From the NCBI GenBank assembly GCA_003150035.1, contig QALR01000007.1:1-64000 (forward strand): a stretch of DNA of 64,000 bases, given 5' to 3'. This document shows, in pieces, positions 24,989-33,483 of the stretch (positions are counted from its first letter, which is position 1; each line of letters opens with the position of its first letter). The position numbers were made by a program, and so were the translations under genes. This DNA comes from Clostridiales bacterium (GTDB lineage Bacteria; Bacillota; Clostridia; Oscillospirales; CAG-272). The notes beneath the pieces were generated by a model. That model searched no databases. It saw only the letters and a program-made list of their open reading frames with translations, and was not told where the DNA came from.

Positions 24989-25111
24989 GAGCAGATGTCC
25001 CCGCCTCCTTTGGCGGCGGGTGCTGTTTCAGCTTTTCAATGGGGATAAAATCCCCTGCCAAAGCGCTGAGGAGCCTATGCCCGCCCGTCGTTGCGGCTTG
25101 ACGGACAGCTC
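24989..25111 (+). repeat. Structured intergenic element, copy B
   Basis: GAGC (24989-24992) can pair with GCTC (25108-25111) to close a 123-base domain. It contains CCCGCC...GGCGGCGGG, a stem carrying GGGGATAAAATCCCC (25041-25055) and CCGTC...GACGG (25085-25104). The first 16 bases of its core match copy A exactly; the interior aligns with copy C. It ends 37 bases before the next gene. Confidence 0.55.
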
Positions 25112-25148
25112 ATGCAGATTGGAAATATTGAGAGGGAAAGGATAGAAA

Positions 25149-26399
25149 ATGAGTTTTTCGGAAAAAATCATCGCGCTTACAAGAGATGCAGAAGGTGCGC
25201 TTGCGCCGGTTTTTGCCGGCTTTGATGAGATCGCCTGCGACAATACGGCGCGCGTGCTCGAAAGCTATCGACGCCATCGCGTATCGGAAACGATGCTTGC
25301 AGGATCGACTGGCTATGGTTACGGAGACGCGGGGCGCGATACCATGGATAAAATTTATGCGGATGTGTTTGGTGCGCAGGCGGCGTTTGTCCGCCATCAG
25401 TTTGTCAACGGGACCCATGCGATTTCCACGGTTCTGTTCGGACTTCTGCGCCCGGGAGATGTGATGCTCTCCGTGACGGGGCGTCCTTATGACACGCTCT
25501 CCGAGGTCATCGGAGACAAAACAGGGAATGGCGACGGTTCTCTCGCCGATTTCGGTATCCGTTATGACGAAGTGGCGCTTCTTCCGGACGGCGGTTTGGA
25601 TTTTGCAGGTATTGAAAGGAAGCTGCGTGAGCTTGGTTCTCTCGTCAAGGTTGTCTTTATCCAACGCTCCAAGGGATATGCGAACCGTCCGACGCTCTCC
25701 TCGGAGGAAATCGGAAAAGTAGCGGCGTTTTCCAAAGCCAGATGCGGCGCCTATGTGGTGGTCGACAACTGCTATGGCGAATTCTGCGACAGAACGGAGC
25801 CGACGGCGCATGGCGCGGATGTCATTGTCGGCTCTCTCATCAAAAATCCGGGCGGCGGCATGGCGCAGACCGGCGGCTATGTAGCCGGCACCGCGCGTGC
25901 GGTGGAGCTGATTTCCTACCGGCTCACGACGGTCGGTATCGGGACGGAATGCGGCGCATCTCTCGGACAAACGCGCGACATCTGCAAGGGCTTTTTCTTT
26001 GCGCCCCATGTCGTTGCGCAGGCGAAAAAGACGGCGGCGCTTGCGGCCTATGTCTTTGGGGCTCTCGGGTATGCAGTCGAGCCGTCGTGGGACGCTGTGC
26101 GGCATGACATTATTCAGACGGTGAAATTCGGAAGTCCGGACGGCCTTTGCGCCTTCTGCCGCGGTATTCAGTCCGGATCCCCGGTCGATGCGTTTGTCGT
26201 ACCGGAGCCGTGGGATATGCCGGGATATGAAGATAAGGTCATCATGGCAGCGGGCACGTTTACGCAGGGCTCCTCTATCGAGCTTTCCGCTGACGGACCG
26301 CTGCGTCCGCCGTATACGGCGTATTTTCAGGGCGGGCTTACGTATGAGAGCGGGAAATATGCCATCATGACAGCGGCGCAGGAGCTGCTTCGGCTGTGA
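25149..26399 (+). CDS. PLP-dependent methionine gamma-lyase-like protein
   Basis: 416 residues. It matches the family once named aluminium resistance protein (YnbB-like): TGYGYGDAGRDTMDKIYADV at the start, VVDNCYGEF for cofactor binding, and the PLP lysine in GSLIKNPGGG. The C-terminus (TQGSSIELSADGPLRPPYTA) is also typical. It is a cytoplasmic fold-type I lyase likely acting on a sulphur amino acid; the physiological substrate is unproven. AAAGGA precedes the ATG and structured element B lies in its leader. Confidence 0.88.
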   Translation: MSFSEKIIALTRDAEGALAPVFAGFDEIACDNTARVLESYRRHRVSETMLAGSTGYGYGDAGRDTMDKIYADVFGAQAAFVRHQFVNGTHAISTVLFGLLRPGDVMLSVTGRPYDTLSEVIGDKTGNGDGSLADFGIRYDEVALLPDGGLDFAGIERKLRELGSLVKVVFIQRSKGYANRPTLSSEEIGKVAAFSKARCGAYVVVDNCYGEFCDRTEPTAHGADVIVGSLIKNPGGGMAQTGGYVAGTARAVELISYRLTTVGIGTECGASLGQTRDICKGFFFAPHVVAQAKKTAALAAYVFGALGYAVEPSWDAVRHDIIQTVKFGSPDGLCAFCRGIQSGSPVDAFVVPEPWDMPGYEDKVIMAAGTFTQGSSIELSADGPLRPPYTAYFQGGLTYESGKYAIMTAAQELLRL

Positions 26400-26412
26400 G
26401 CGGGGGAAAGAT

Positions 26413-26877
26413 ATGATACGAAAAATCGAAAAGGACGATAAGGAGCTTTTTTTGCGCCTGACAAGGGCATTTTATGCATCGCCGGCTGTTTTGCATTCGG
26501 TTCCGGACTCTTATCATACCGCGGTTTTTGAAGAAATGATGCGTTCCGATGTATATGCCGAGGGCTATTTTCTTCTGGCAGATGACGGGACTGTATCCGG
26601 CTATGCGCTGCTTGCCAAAACCTATTCGCACGAGGCGGGCGGGCTTGTCGTTTGGATCGAGGAGATTTATACGGCCCCCGAAGCGCGCGGAAAAGGGCTT
26701 GGCAGTGAATTTTTTACCTTTTTGGAAAAGCGGTATGGCGGTGTGGCCCGCCGGCTGCGCTTGGAGACGGAGCCGGAAAATGAGAGAGCAGAAGCGCTTT
26801 ACAGGCGTCTCGGGTTTGAGGCGCTTGGTTATCGGCCATTTTACAAAGAACTAAACTGCGATGAAAGGAATGTGTGA
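26413..26877 (+). CDS. GNAT-family acetyltransferase
   Basis: 154 residues, a single GNAT fold. The acetyl-CoA loop is in APEARGKGLGSEFF, and NERAEALYRRLGFE is the closing motif. The target is unknown. It starts 13 bases after the PLP-enzyme gene and is followed by the esterase gene after 3 bases, so the three form one operon. Confidence 0.85.
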   Translation: MIRKIEKDDKELFLRLTRAFYASPAVLHSVPDSYHTAVFEEMMRSDVYAEGYFLLADDGTVSGYALLAKTYSHEAGGLVVWIEEIYTAPEARGKGLGSEFFTFLEKRYGGVARRLRLETEPENERAEALYRRLGFEALGYRPFYKELNCDERNV

Positions 26878-26880
26878 GAG

Positions 26881-27630
26881 ATGGTAAATATCGATGTGAT
26901 GGCAAGAGGTGTGCAGAAATATACGGATCCTGAGACGGGAGAGCGGTTTGATCTACCGTATCGCGTGTATTTTCCGACTGGATATGAGGCAAAGGGTGAA
27001 AAACACTATCCGATGCTGTTTTTTCTGCATGGACACGGCGAATGCGGTACGGACAACGAGCAGCAGATACATGTTTTGCATAAAGAGAACCGGCTATTGA
27101 ATCTCGTCATGGAGCGGGACGACTGTATTATCGTGGCGCCGCAGTGCCCGTGCAATGTGAAGTATGAATGGGTACCGCTTGCTCACGCATGGTCCACCGG
27201 TTCGCGCGAGCTTTCGGAAAAGCCAACCATCGGCCTTGCGGCTGCAATGGCGCTTTTGGACCGGTTCCTTTGTTCGGAGGCGGTGGACAAAAAACGGGTT
27301 TATGCCGCCGGTATCTCGATGGGGGGCTACGGTATGTGGGAACTCATCACACGCCGGCCAGAGGTTTTTGCCGCCGCCATTCCGGTTTGCGGCGCCGGTA
27401 TTCCAAGCCTCGCCTCACGGCTTACGAATATCGCGATTTGGGCGTTTCACGGTGCCAAGGACCCTACGGTTCCTGTGAGCGGTTCGCGGGATATGGTTGC
27501 AGCCATTCGGGCGGCGGGCGGCAGGAAAATCCGCTATACCGAATTTCCCGAGGAAGGGCATAATTGTTGGATACCTGCTTACAGAGAAGACGGTCTTGTG
27601 GATTGGCTTTTCGAACAAACGAAGTCATAA
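26881..27630 (+). CDS. Alpha/beta hydrolase (esterase, prolyl-oligopeptidase-like)
   Basis: 249 residues with no signal peptide. Oxyanion region FFLHGHGECGTDNEQQ, nucleophile Ser146 in AGISMGGYGMWE, probable Asp194 in HGAKDPTVPV and His227 in EEGHNCW. It resembles phospholipase/carboxylesterase-type proteins found near polysaccharide-use genes, but acts inside the cell here. The substrate is unknown. A terminator follows. Confidence 0.85.
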   Translation: MVNIDVMARGVQKYTDPETGERFDLPYRVYFPTGYEAKGEKHYPMLFFLHGHGECGTDNEQQIHVLHKENRLLNLVMERDDCIIVAPQCPCNVKYEWVPLAHAWSTGSRELSEKPTIGLAAAMALLDRFLCSEAVDKKRVYAAGISMGGYGMWELITRRPEVFAAAIPVCGAGIPSLASRLTNIAIWAFHGAKDPTVPVSGSRDMVAAIRAAGGRKIRYTEFPEEGHNCWIPAYREDGLVDWLFEQTKS

Positions 27631-27647
27631 AGGAAATCTATATGAGA

Positions 27648-27680
27648 AAAATGCACGGAATATTCGTGCATTTTTTTATT
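27648..27680 (+). terminator. Rho-independent terminator
   Basis: TGCACG pairs with CGTGCA, extended by flanking A:T pairs, followed by TTTTTTTATTTTTG. It separates the esterase operon from spoIIGA. Confidence 0.85.
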
Positions 27681-27693
27681 TTTGTACCCTTTA

Positions 27694-27728
27694 TTGCGAC
27701 AAATTTTTCCCTGTTTCCCGCGTATAAT
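27694..27728 (+). promoter_or_regulatory. Probable Spo0A-dependent spoIIG promoter
   Basis: A -10 TATAAT (27723-27728) is preceded by TTGCGA (27694-27699) at an abnormally long 23 bases, or 21-22 if the -35 is read one or two bases later. TTGCGACAAA in this region is, in reverse, one change from the Spo0A box core TGTCGAA. The Bacillus subtilis spoIIG promoter likewise has a 22-base spacer and is activated by Spo0A. Confidence 0.55.
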
Positions 27729-27760
27729 GGAAGCATGCAAAAGAAAAAGGAAGTGGTAAC

Positions 27761-28627
27761 GTGACGGAGGAAGTGTATGGAGACGTGCTGTTTATCATCA
27801 ATTTCAGCATGGACTTTCTTTCCCTCTATCTTGCAGGCAAAATCATGCACTTTAGAATGTCTGCGTGGCGGGTGATTCTTGGTGCGTCGCTGGGTGCCCT
27901 TTACGGCGTATGTTCTCTTCTTTTTGACCTAGGAGCCTTTTTCAATCACTTGATAACGCTTCTTGTGATGCTTCTTATGTGTGCTGTCTCGTTTCGGTAT
28001 GGCAGCGTTCGTAGCTTTGCCGCGACCGGTGCGCTTTTCTGCGGAATCAGCATGCTGATAGGAGGGATTATGACGGCGGCCTTTACGGCGCTTGGCAAAT
28101 ATCAGACCTACATAGAAATCGGAGGCAGTATTCACACCATCTACGGAGATCTCCCTCTTTGGCTGTTTGCTGTGCTTGCCGCGCTCTCGGCCCTGCTTAC
28201 ATGGGGGATTGGCAGGCTGATAAGGCGAAAACGGGGAATGCGTAGCTGTGAATTGAAGATTGGATTCGGTGAGGCAGACACGGATTTTGTTTGTCTTGTG
28301 GACAGCGGCAATCTGCTCTCGGAGCCGGTTTCCGGAACCCCTGTCGTTTTTGTGAAATCAGAGTATGCGCGCTTTTTGCCGGATGATATTCTGCTTGCCA
28401 TGACGGATGGAGTTGCATCGCTTGATATCAAAACGGTGGGCAGACTCCGCCTCATTCCGGCCGGAACGGTCTCCGGTGAAAGACTTGTGATTGCTGCCGT
28501 GCCGGATCGGTGCTATTTGCGATGCGGCGGAGAATATGAACCGAAAAAGGCGCTTGTGGCGGTGGATTTTACCGGAGGGGATTTCGGAGGATTTCCGGCG
28601 CTTGTGCCGGAAGAGCTTTTATCGTGA
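27761..28627 (+). CDS. spoIIGA: Sporulation sigma-E processing protease SpoIIGA
   Basis: 288 residues. About five membrane helices lie in the first 150 residues, beginning VYGDVLFIINFSMDFLSLYL, followed by a soluble aspartic-protease domain with the catalytic Asp in CLVDSGNLL. It cleaves pro-sigma-E after receiving a signal from the forespore and sits in the septal membrane of the mother cell. It starts with GTG after AGGAAGTGG. sigE follows immediately, as expected. Confidence 0.93.
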   Translation: MTEEVYGDVLFIINFSMDFLSLYLAGKIMHFRMSAWRVILGASLGALYGVCSLLFDLGAFFNHLITLLVMLLMCAVSFRYGSVRSFAATGALFCGISMLIGGIMTAAFTALGKYQTYIEIGGSIHTIYGDLPLWLFAVLAALSALLTWGIGRLIRRKRGMRSCELKIGFGEADTDFVCLVDSGNLLSEPVSGTPVVFVKSEYARFLPDDILLAMTDGVASLDIKTVGRLRLIPAGTVSGERLVIAAVPDRCYLRCGGEYEPKKALVAVDFTGGDFGGFPALVPEELLS

Positions 28628-28703
28628 CGGGGATAAGCCCCGCTTGTATAGCCTGACGGGGTGCCGTCATGGTCCTGTCGACAAATGAGAAGGGAGAGAC
28701 GAT

Positions 28704-29414
28704 ATGAATATTTGGATGAAAATAAGGCTTGCGTGGATTCGGCTGCTGAGAAGACTTGGATTCGGAGGCGGCATCTATTATATCGGGGGAGCAGAAACGC
28801 TGCCGCCGCCGCTTTCCGCAGAAGAGGAGGCGGAAATCCTCGCAAAACTTGATGAGGATGGAGGATATCGCAGGATTCTTGTAGAAAGAAATCTTCGTCT
28901 TGTCGTATATATTGCCAAAAAATTCGAAAATACCGGCGTCGGAATCGAGGATCTCATTTCCATTGGAACCATCGGACTTATCAAGGCGGCGAATACCTTT
29001 CGTCCGGATAAAAATATCAAGCTTGCCACCTATGCTTCCCGCTGCATTGAAAATGAAATTCTGATGTATATCCGCAAAAGCGGAAACATCCGCTCGGAGC
29101 TTTCCTTCGACGAACCGCTTTCGACCGATTGGGACGGCAATGAGCTGCTGCTTTCCGATGTGCTTGGAACGGAGGAAAACAGTGCCATCCGGGATATCGA
29201 GCAGGATGAGGAACGAAAAATCATATACGAAGCCGTTGCCGGCCTTGCGCCGCGCGAGAGGGAGATCATTGAGCTGCGTTTTGGACTTTCCGGCAGCAGG
29301 GAAATGACGCAGAAGGAGGTTGCAGATGCTCTTGGCATTTCGCAATCGTACATATCCCGCTTAGAAAAGAAGATTATCGACCGTCTGCGCGATGAAATCA
29401 AAGATAAAATCTGA
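28704..29414 (+). CDS. sigE: RNA polymerase sigma-E (mother-cell sporulation factor), pro-form
   Basis: 236 residues. The N-terminal pro-sequence runs to about residue 27, with the conserved processing region GGGIYYIGGAETLPPPLS. It is followed by sigma region 2 (LVVYIAKKFENTGVGIEDLI) and region 4 with its helix-turn-helix (EMTQKEVADALGISQSYISR). It directs early mother-cell genes, including spoIIIA. In many Clostridia sigG follows sigE; here rpmE follows with its own promoter. Confidence 0.95.
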   Translation: MNIWMKIRLAWIRLLRRLGFGGGIYYIGGAETLPPPLSAEEEAEILAKLDEDGGYRRILVERNLRLVVYIAKKFENTGVGIEDLISIGTIGLIKAANTFRPDKNIKLATYASRCIENEILMYIRKSGNIRSELSFDEPLSTDWDGNELLLSDVLGTEENSAIRDIEQDEERKIIYEAVAGLAPREREIIELRFGLSGSREMTQKEVADALGISQSYISRLEKKIIDRLRDEIKDKI

Positions 29415-29441
29415 AAAAAAGCAGAAAATCTGAAAAACCTC

Positions 29442-29470
29442 TTGCAAAAGGGGAAAAACTGTGGTATAGT
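29442..29470 (+). promoter_or_regulatory. Sigma-A promoter of rpmE
   Basis: TTGCAA (29442-29447), 17 bases, TATAGT (29465-29470), 40 bases before the rpmE start codon. Confidence 0.75.
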
Positions 29471-29509
29471 AAAATATACTGTGAATATGAGAAATGCGAG
29501 GTGTGAACA

Positions 29510-29713
29510 ATGAAGGAAGGAATTCATCCGAACTATGTCGATGCGACGGTCAGATGCGCGTGCGGCGAAGTGATAAATACAAAATCCACAAAGGGCGATT
29601 TCAGAGTAGAAATTTGCTCGAAATGTCATCCTTTCTTTACCGGCAAACAGAAATTTGTGGATGCCGGCGGACGTGTTGATAAATTCAAAAAACGTCTGGA
29701 ATCCAAGAAATAA
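29510..29713 (+). CDS. rpmE: 50S ribosomal protein L31 (zinc-binding form)
   Basis: 67 residues. It starts MKEGIHPNYVDATVRC and has the four zinc cysteines at 16, 18, 36 and 39 (CAC and CSKC), so it is the zinc-containing C+ paralogue. HPFFTGKQKFVDAGGRV is the conserved core. A strong terminator follows. Confidence 0.96.
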   Translation: MKEGIHPNYVDATVRCACGEVINTKSTKGDFRVEICSKCHPFFTGKQKFVDAGGRVDKFKKRLESKK

Positions 29714-29733
29714 AAACATTTTATTGGGATTTG

Positions 29734-29769
29734 AAAGCGGGATAACCATGTGGTTTTCCCGCTTTTTTC
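29734..29769 (+). terminator. Terminator of rpmE
   Basis: AAAGCGGGA and TCCCGCTTT pair with inner ACC/GGT, followed by TTTTTTC. Confidence 0.85.
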
Positions 29770-29794
29770 TATTTCAGAAGCTGCGGAGGTGCTT

Positions 29795-31066
29795 ATGACG
29801 ACGGAAAAAATTTTTGATGCAAAGGAAAAAAACGAGGTAATCCTTGTGTCCGTCATGGAAAAGGGGGCGGAAAAGAGAGAATATGAGGCGTCCTTTGACG
29901 AGCTTTGCCGCCTTGCCGAAACGGCCGGCGCTGCGGTTTATGCCCGCATGATACAGGAAAAGGAAGCGCCCGATGCGCGCACCTATATCGGCAGCGGAAA
30001 GGTAAGGGAGCTTGCGGAGCTTTGCAGGACCGGAGAGGTCAGTACGGTGATTTTTGACTGCGAGCTTACGCCGTCTCAAATCAAGAATCTGGAGGACGAG
30101 CTCAAAGACGTGCGGGTCATTGACAGGAGCATGCTGATCCTCGATATTTTCGCGCTCCATGCGAAAAGCGGAGAAGGCAAGCTGCAGGTGGAGTTAGCAC
30201 AGCTCAAATATACGGTTCCGCGCCTCACGGGACAGGGAACGGCGCTCTCGCGTCTGGGCGGCGGAATCGGAACAAGGGGACCCGGCGAGAGCAAGCTGGA
30301 AACGGACCGACGGCACGTCAAGCGCAGGATCGACGCTTTGGAGGCGGAGCTTGCCGCCCTTGCCAAGACCCGCGCCGTTCAGCGAAACGCAAGAGAGCGC
30401 GCCGGCATTTTCAAGGTGGCAATCGCCGGCTATACGAACGCGGGCAAGTCCACCCTGCTCAATTCTCTGACGGACGCCGGTATCCTTGCGGAGGATAAGC
30501 TGTTTGCGACGCTTGACCCGACAACCAGACGCTTTTCGCTTCCGTCCGGCGAGGAGATCCTGCTGACCGACACGGTCGGCTTTATCCGCAATTTGCCACA
30601 TCACCTGATCCGCGCGTTCCGCTCCACGCTCGACGAGGTGTGCTATGCAGATGCGATTCTTGTTGTGATCGATGCTTCCGACCCGGAATCGGAAGCGCAG
30701 GCTGCGGTAACAATAAAGCTTATCGATGAGCTTGGAGCGGCGGATAAGCCGGTGCTTTTTGTTTACAACAAGTGTGATCTTGGTATTGCCGCGCATCCGA
30801 TGGCGCGCTCCGAGCAAAGCGTGTTCCTCTCCGCCGTGACCGGAGAGGGAATAGACGCGCTTGTCAGCCGTCTTGAAGCGCTTGCCGCCGCAGGGAAACG
30901 GACATGTGAATTTTTCTTTCCTTCCGATAAGCTTGGACTTATCGCTGCGCTCTATGCGGGTGCAAACGTCTGCTCTGTCGAATACGGGAACGACGGCGCG
31001 CACGTCCTTGCGGTTTGCGATAAGAAAACGGCGGGGCAGCTTTCCGCGTATCTTGTTCGGTCATGA
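29795..31066 (+). CDS. hflX: GTPase HflX
   Basis: About 423 residues. The N-terminal HflX domain (YIGSGKVRELAEL, GIGTRGPGESKLETDRR) is followed by a GTPase domain with P-loop GYTNAGKSTL, the DTVGFI G3 motif and NKCD G4 motif. HflX binds and splits stalled or hibernating 70S ribosomes under stress. GGAGG lies 5 bases before the ATG at 29795. It overlaps the next gene by four bases. Confidence 0.94.
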   Translation: MTTEKIFDAKEKNEVILVSVMEKGAEKREYEASFDELCRLAETAGAAVYARMIQEKEAPDARTYIGSGKVRELAELCRTGEVSTVIFDCELTPSQIKNLEDELKDVRVIDRSMLILDIFALHAKSGEGKLQVELAQLKYTVPRLTGQGTALSRLGGGIGTRGPGESKLETDRRHVKRRIDALEAELAALAKTRAVQRNARERAGIFKVAIAGYTNAGKSTLLNSLTDAGILAEDKLFATLDPTTRRFSLPSGEEILLTDTVGFIRNLPHHLIRAFRSTLDEVCYADAILVVIDASDPESEAQAAVTIKLIDELGAADKPVLFVYNKCDLGIAAHPMARSEQSVFLSAVTGEGIDALVSRLEALAAAGKRTCEFFFPSDKLGLIAALYAGANVCSVEYGNDGAHVLAVCDKKTAGQLSAYLVRS

Positions 31067-31710
31067 CACACGGTGACGGCATGAAAGAGGGACTTGTGAC
31101 ATTCGGCCGTGCGGCCGAGGCTGAATATACAGAGAAAAAATCGGTATTCATCGGACAGGCGTCTCCCGCGGAAAGCGTGGAGGAGGCGGAGACCTTTCTC
31201 TTGTCGGTACGGGAAAAGCACGCGGGGGCGCGCCACCATGTGTTTGCCTATATGGTGGGGAGCGCCGTGCGGTGCAGCGACGATGGGGAGCCCAAAGGGA
31301 CCGGTGGCGTCCCGGTGCTGGAGGTGCTGAAAAAGAGCGGAGTCGATCAGGCGATCCTGGTCGTCACCCGGTATTTTGGCGGGATTTTGCTCGGCGCGCC
31401 GGGCCTTGTGCGCGCCTATTCCAAGGCGGCGTCGATGGCAGCCTGTGCCGCGGGTGTCGTCCTTTACAAAAGCTATACGGAATGCCGGCTTGTCATAGAC
31501 TATGCGATGTATGACCGCGTGATGTATGAAATTGGAAAGCGGGATATTCTTGTGGATGGGACGGATTTCGCGGGGGAGGTCACGCTGCGGCTCGCGGTCC
31601 TCACCCGGGATTACGAAGATTTTTGCAGGATGATTTTCTCCATGACGGGCGGCAAAAGGATGCCGCAGACAGGCGCCCTGCGCTTGGATGGGAGAGAGGA
31701 AAAAGAATGA
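31063..31710 (+). CDS. YigZ/IMPACT-family protein
   Basis: 215 residues. The conserved N-terminal domain shows KKSVFIGQA, ARHHVFAYM, CSDDGEPKGTGGVPVLEVL and VVTRYFGGILLGAPGLVRAY, with an EF-G-like C-terminal domain. Proteins of this family are linked to translation, but no precise bacterial role is established. The ATG overlaps the hflX stop; an internal ATG at 31081 is an alternative start. Confidence 0.9.
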   Translation: MTHGDGMKEGLVTFGRAAEAEYTEKKSVFIGQASPAESVEEAETFLLSVREKHAGARHHVFAYMVGSAVRCSDDGEPKGTGGVPVLEVLKKSGVDQAILVVTRYFGGILLGAPGLVRAYSKAASMAACAAGVVLYKSYTECRLVIDYAMYDRVMYEIGKRDILVDGTDFAGEVTLRLAVLTRDYEDFCRMIFSMTGGKRMPQTGALRLDGREEKE

Positions 31711-31723
31711 AGGGGTGGTGGAT

Positions 31724-32305
31724 ATGGATACTCCGATTGATATCACGAACATAAAAGTCGAAACAGCGCGCTTGCTCCTCCGTCCATGGAGAGAAGGAGA
31801 TGTCCGCGATTTATACGAGTACGCCTCGATAGAAGGCGTCGGGGAAATGGCCGGGTGGAAGCATCATACTTCGATCGAGGAGTCCGAAGAAATTCTAAAA
31901 AGCTTTATAGAAGAAAAAAATGTATTGGCTGTGGAATATAAGGCGAACGGTAAGGTGGTCGGCTCCTTGGGTCTGCATCCTTCATGGGCGTCAGGGAATT
32001 CGGCTTATCAGATGCTGCGGGTGAAAGAAATCGGTTATGTGCTGTCAAAAGCATATTGGGGCAGGGGACTGATGCCGGAGGCCGTGGGAGCGCTAGTTAA
32101 ATTCTGCTTTGAAGAATTCAGACTGGACGCTTTGACCTGCAGTCATTTCATACATAACAGGCAGTCGGCGAGAGTCATTGAAAAATGCGGCTTTACGTTT
32201 GTCAGACAGGGCGAATATGTCGCAAAACAGCTGAACCAGCGCTTTATCACCCGGGAATATATACGGCTTCGTGATTCCAGTTCAGGCGAATATGTCGGTT
32301 TGTGA
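31724..32305 (+). CDS. GNAT acetyltransferase, RimJ/RimL-like
   Basis: 193 residues. ETARLLLRPWREGDVRDLYE opens the RimJ-like class; GYVLSKAYWGRGLMPEAV is the acetyl-CoA loop, and NRQSARVIEKCGF the closing motif. RimJ/L members acetylate N-termini or small molecules. The ATG at 31724 follows a G-rich ribosome site and starts 13 bases after the yigZ stop. Confidence 0.87.
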   Translation: MDTPIDITNIKVETARLLLRPWREGDVRDLYEYASIEGVGEMAGWKHHTSIEESEEILKSFIEEKNVLAVEYKANGKVVGSLGLHPSWASGNSAYQMLRVKEIGYVLSKAYWGRGLMPEAVGALVKFCFEEFRLDALTCSHFIHNRQSARVIEKCGFTFVRQGEYVAKQLNQRFITREYIRLRDSSSGEYVGL

Positions 32306-32306
32306 A

Positions 32307-32362
32307 AAATTATCGAAAAATCCTTTCATTTTTTTGTCAGGAAAAAGGATTTTTCGATTTTT
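32307..32362 (+). terminator. Terminator before the dGTPase-dnaG-rpoD operon
   Basis: ATCGAAAAATCCTTT pairs with AAAGGATTTTTCGAT across an AT-rich loop, followed by a T-run. Confidence 0.75.
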
Positions 32363-32444
32363 TTGCGTATTTACTTATATAAATGATTTTTAGTCAATGA
32401 TAAAGAACGTATTTGAATGTTCCGTGGCGATTTGGGAGGATTCT

Positions 32445-33452
32445 ATGACCATTGCTCAAATGCTTTGCGCGAGAGAACGGGAATATCTGTCGGAATTTGC
32501 CTGCCTCTGCGAGAACACGAGGGGCAGAGAGCATCTTTGCACGCCATGCACGACGCGAACGGAGTTTCAGCGCGACCGCGACAGGATTATCCACTGCAAG
32601 GCGTTCCGGCGCCTGATGCACAAAACGCAGGTTTTCCTTTGTCCGGAGGACGACCATTACCGTACACGGCTTACCCATACGTTGGAGGTGACGCAGATTG
32701 CGCGCACGATTGCCCGCGGACTTTCTCTCAATGAGGATTTGACAGAAGCGGCGGCTCTTGGCCATGACCTCGGGCATACGCCGTTCGGACATGCGGGTGA
32801 GTATGTCCTTCAGGAATGCTATTCGCCGGATTTTACGCATTACAAGCAAAGCCTGCGCGTCGTAGATAAGCTAGAAAACGGTGGGCTAGGACTGAATCTC
32901 ACCTATGAGGTCCGCGATGGGATTGTCAATCATGCCGGTGAAAACCTTGCCTCTACTTTGGAGGGAAGGATTGTCAAATATGCGGACAGGATCGCGTATA
33001 TCAATCATGATATCGACGATGCTATCCGCGGAAAAATCCTGAAACAGGAGGATATTCCTCGCGAACTATGCGAAATTCTCGGTTTTACGCACTCTGAGCG
33101 GATTGGAACGATGGTGAACGACATAATTTTTGCGTCAACGGGTAACAATGATATCATCATGACCGATGAGGTTTATGATGCGATGATGCGGCTGCGTGCT
33201 TTTTTGTTCGAGCGTGTTTACCGGAATCCGGAGGCCAAAAGCGAGGAGGTGCGCGCCAAGGACATGCTTCGGCAAATGTACGAATATTTTGTCAAGCATC
33301 CTGAGAAAATGCCTGCTGACGAATACAGTGTTTGTGATACGGGAGAGCCCGTGGAACGGCGTGTATGTGATTACATTGCCGGTATGACCGACCGATATGC
33401 CATAAACGTGTTTGAAAGCCTATTTGTTCCGAAGGTATGGAAGGTGAATTGA
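32445..33452 (+). CDS. dgt: dGTP triphosphohydrolase-like HD protein
   Basis: 335 residues. HD-domain metal ligands are His78 (RTRLTHTLEV), His107-Asp108 (LGHDLGHTPFGHAGE) and the late Asp in KYADRIAYINHD. Enzymes of this class hydrolyse dNTPs to nucleoside and triphosphate. It commonly precedes dnaG-rpoD in Clostridia, as here. GGAGG lies 5 bases before the ATG at 32445, favoured over an earlier ATG at 32397. Confidence 0.9.
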   Translation: MTIAQMLCAREREYLSEFACLCENTRGREHLCTPCTTRTEFQRDRDRIIHCKAFRRLMHKTQVFLCPEDDHYRTRLTHTLEVTQIARTIARGLSLNEDLTEAAALGHDLGHTPFGHAGEYVLQECYSPDFTHYKQSLRVVDKLENGGLGLNLTYEVRDGIVNHAGENLASTLEGRIVKYADRIAYINHDIDDAIRGKILKQEDIPRELCEILGFTHSERIGTMVNDIIFASTGNNDIIMTDEVYDAMMRLRAFLFERVYRNPEAKSEEVRAKDMLRQMYEYFVKHPEKMPADEYSVCDTGEPVERRVCDYIAGMTDRYAINVFESLFVPKVWKVN

Positions 33453-33483
33453 ATCACGATAAAAAAGGAAAGGAGGCGATGCG

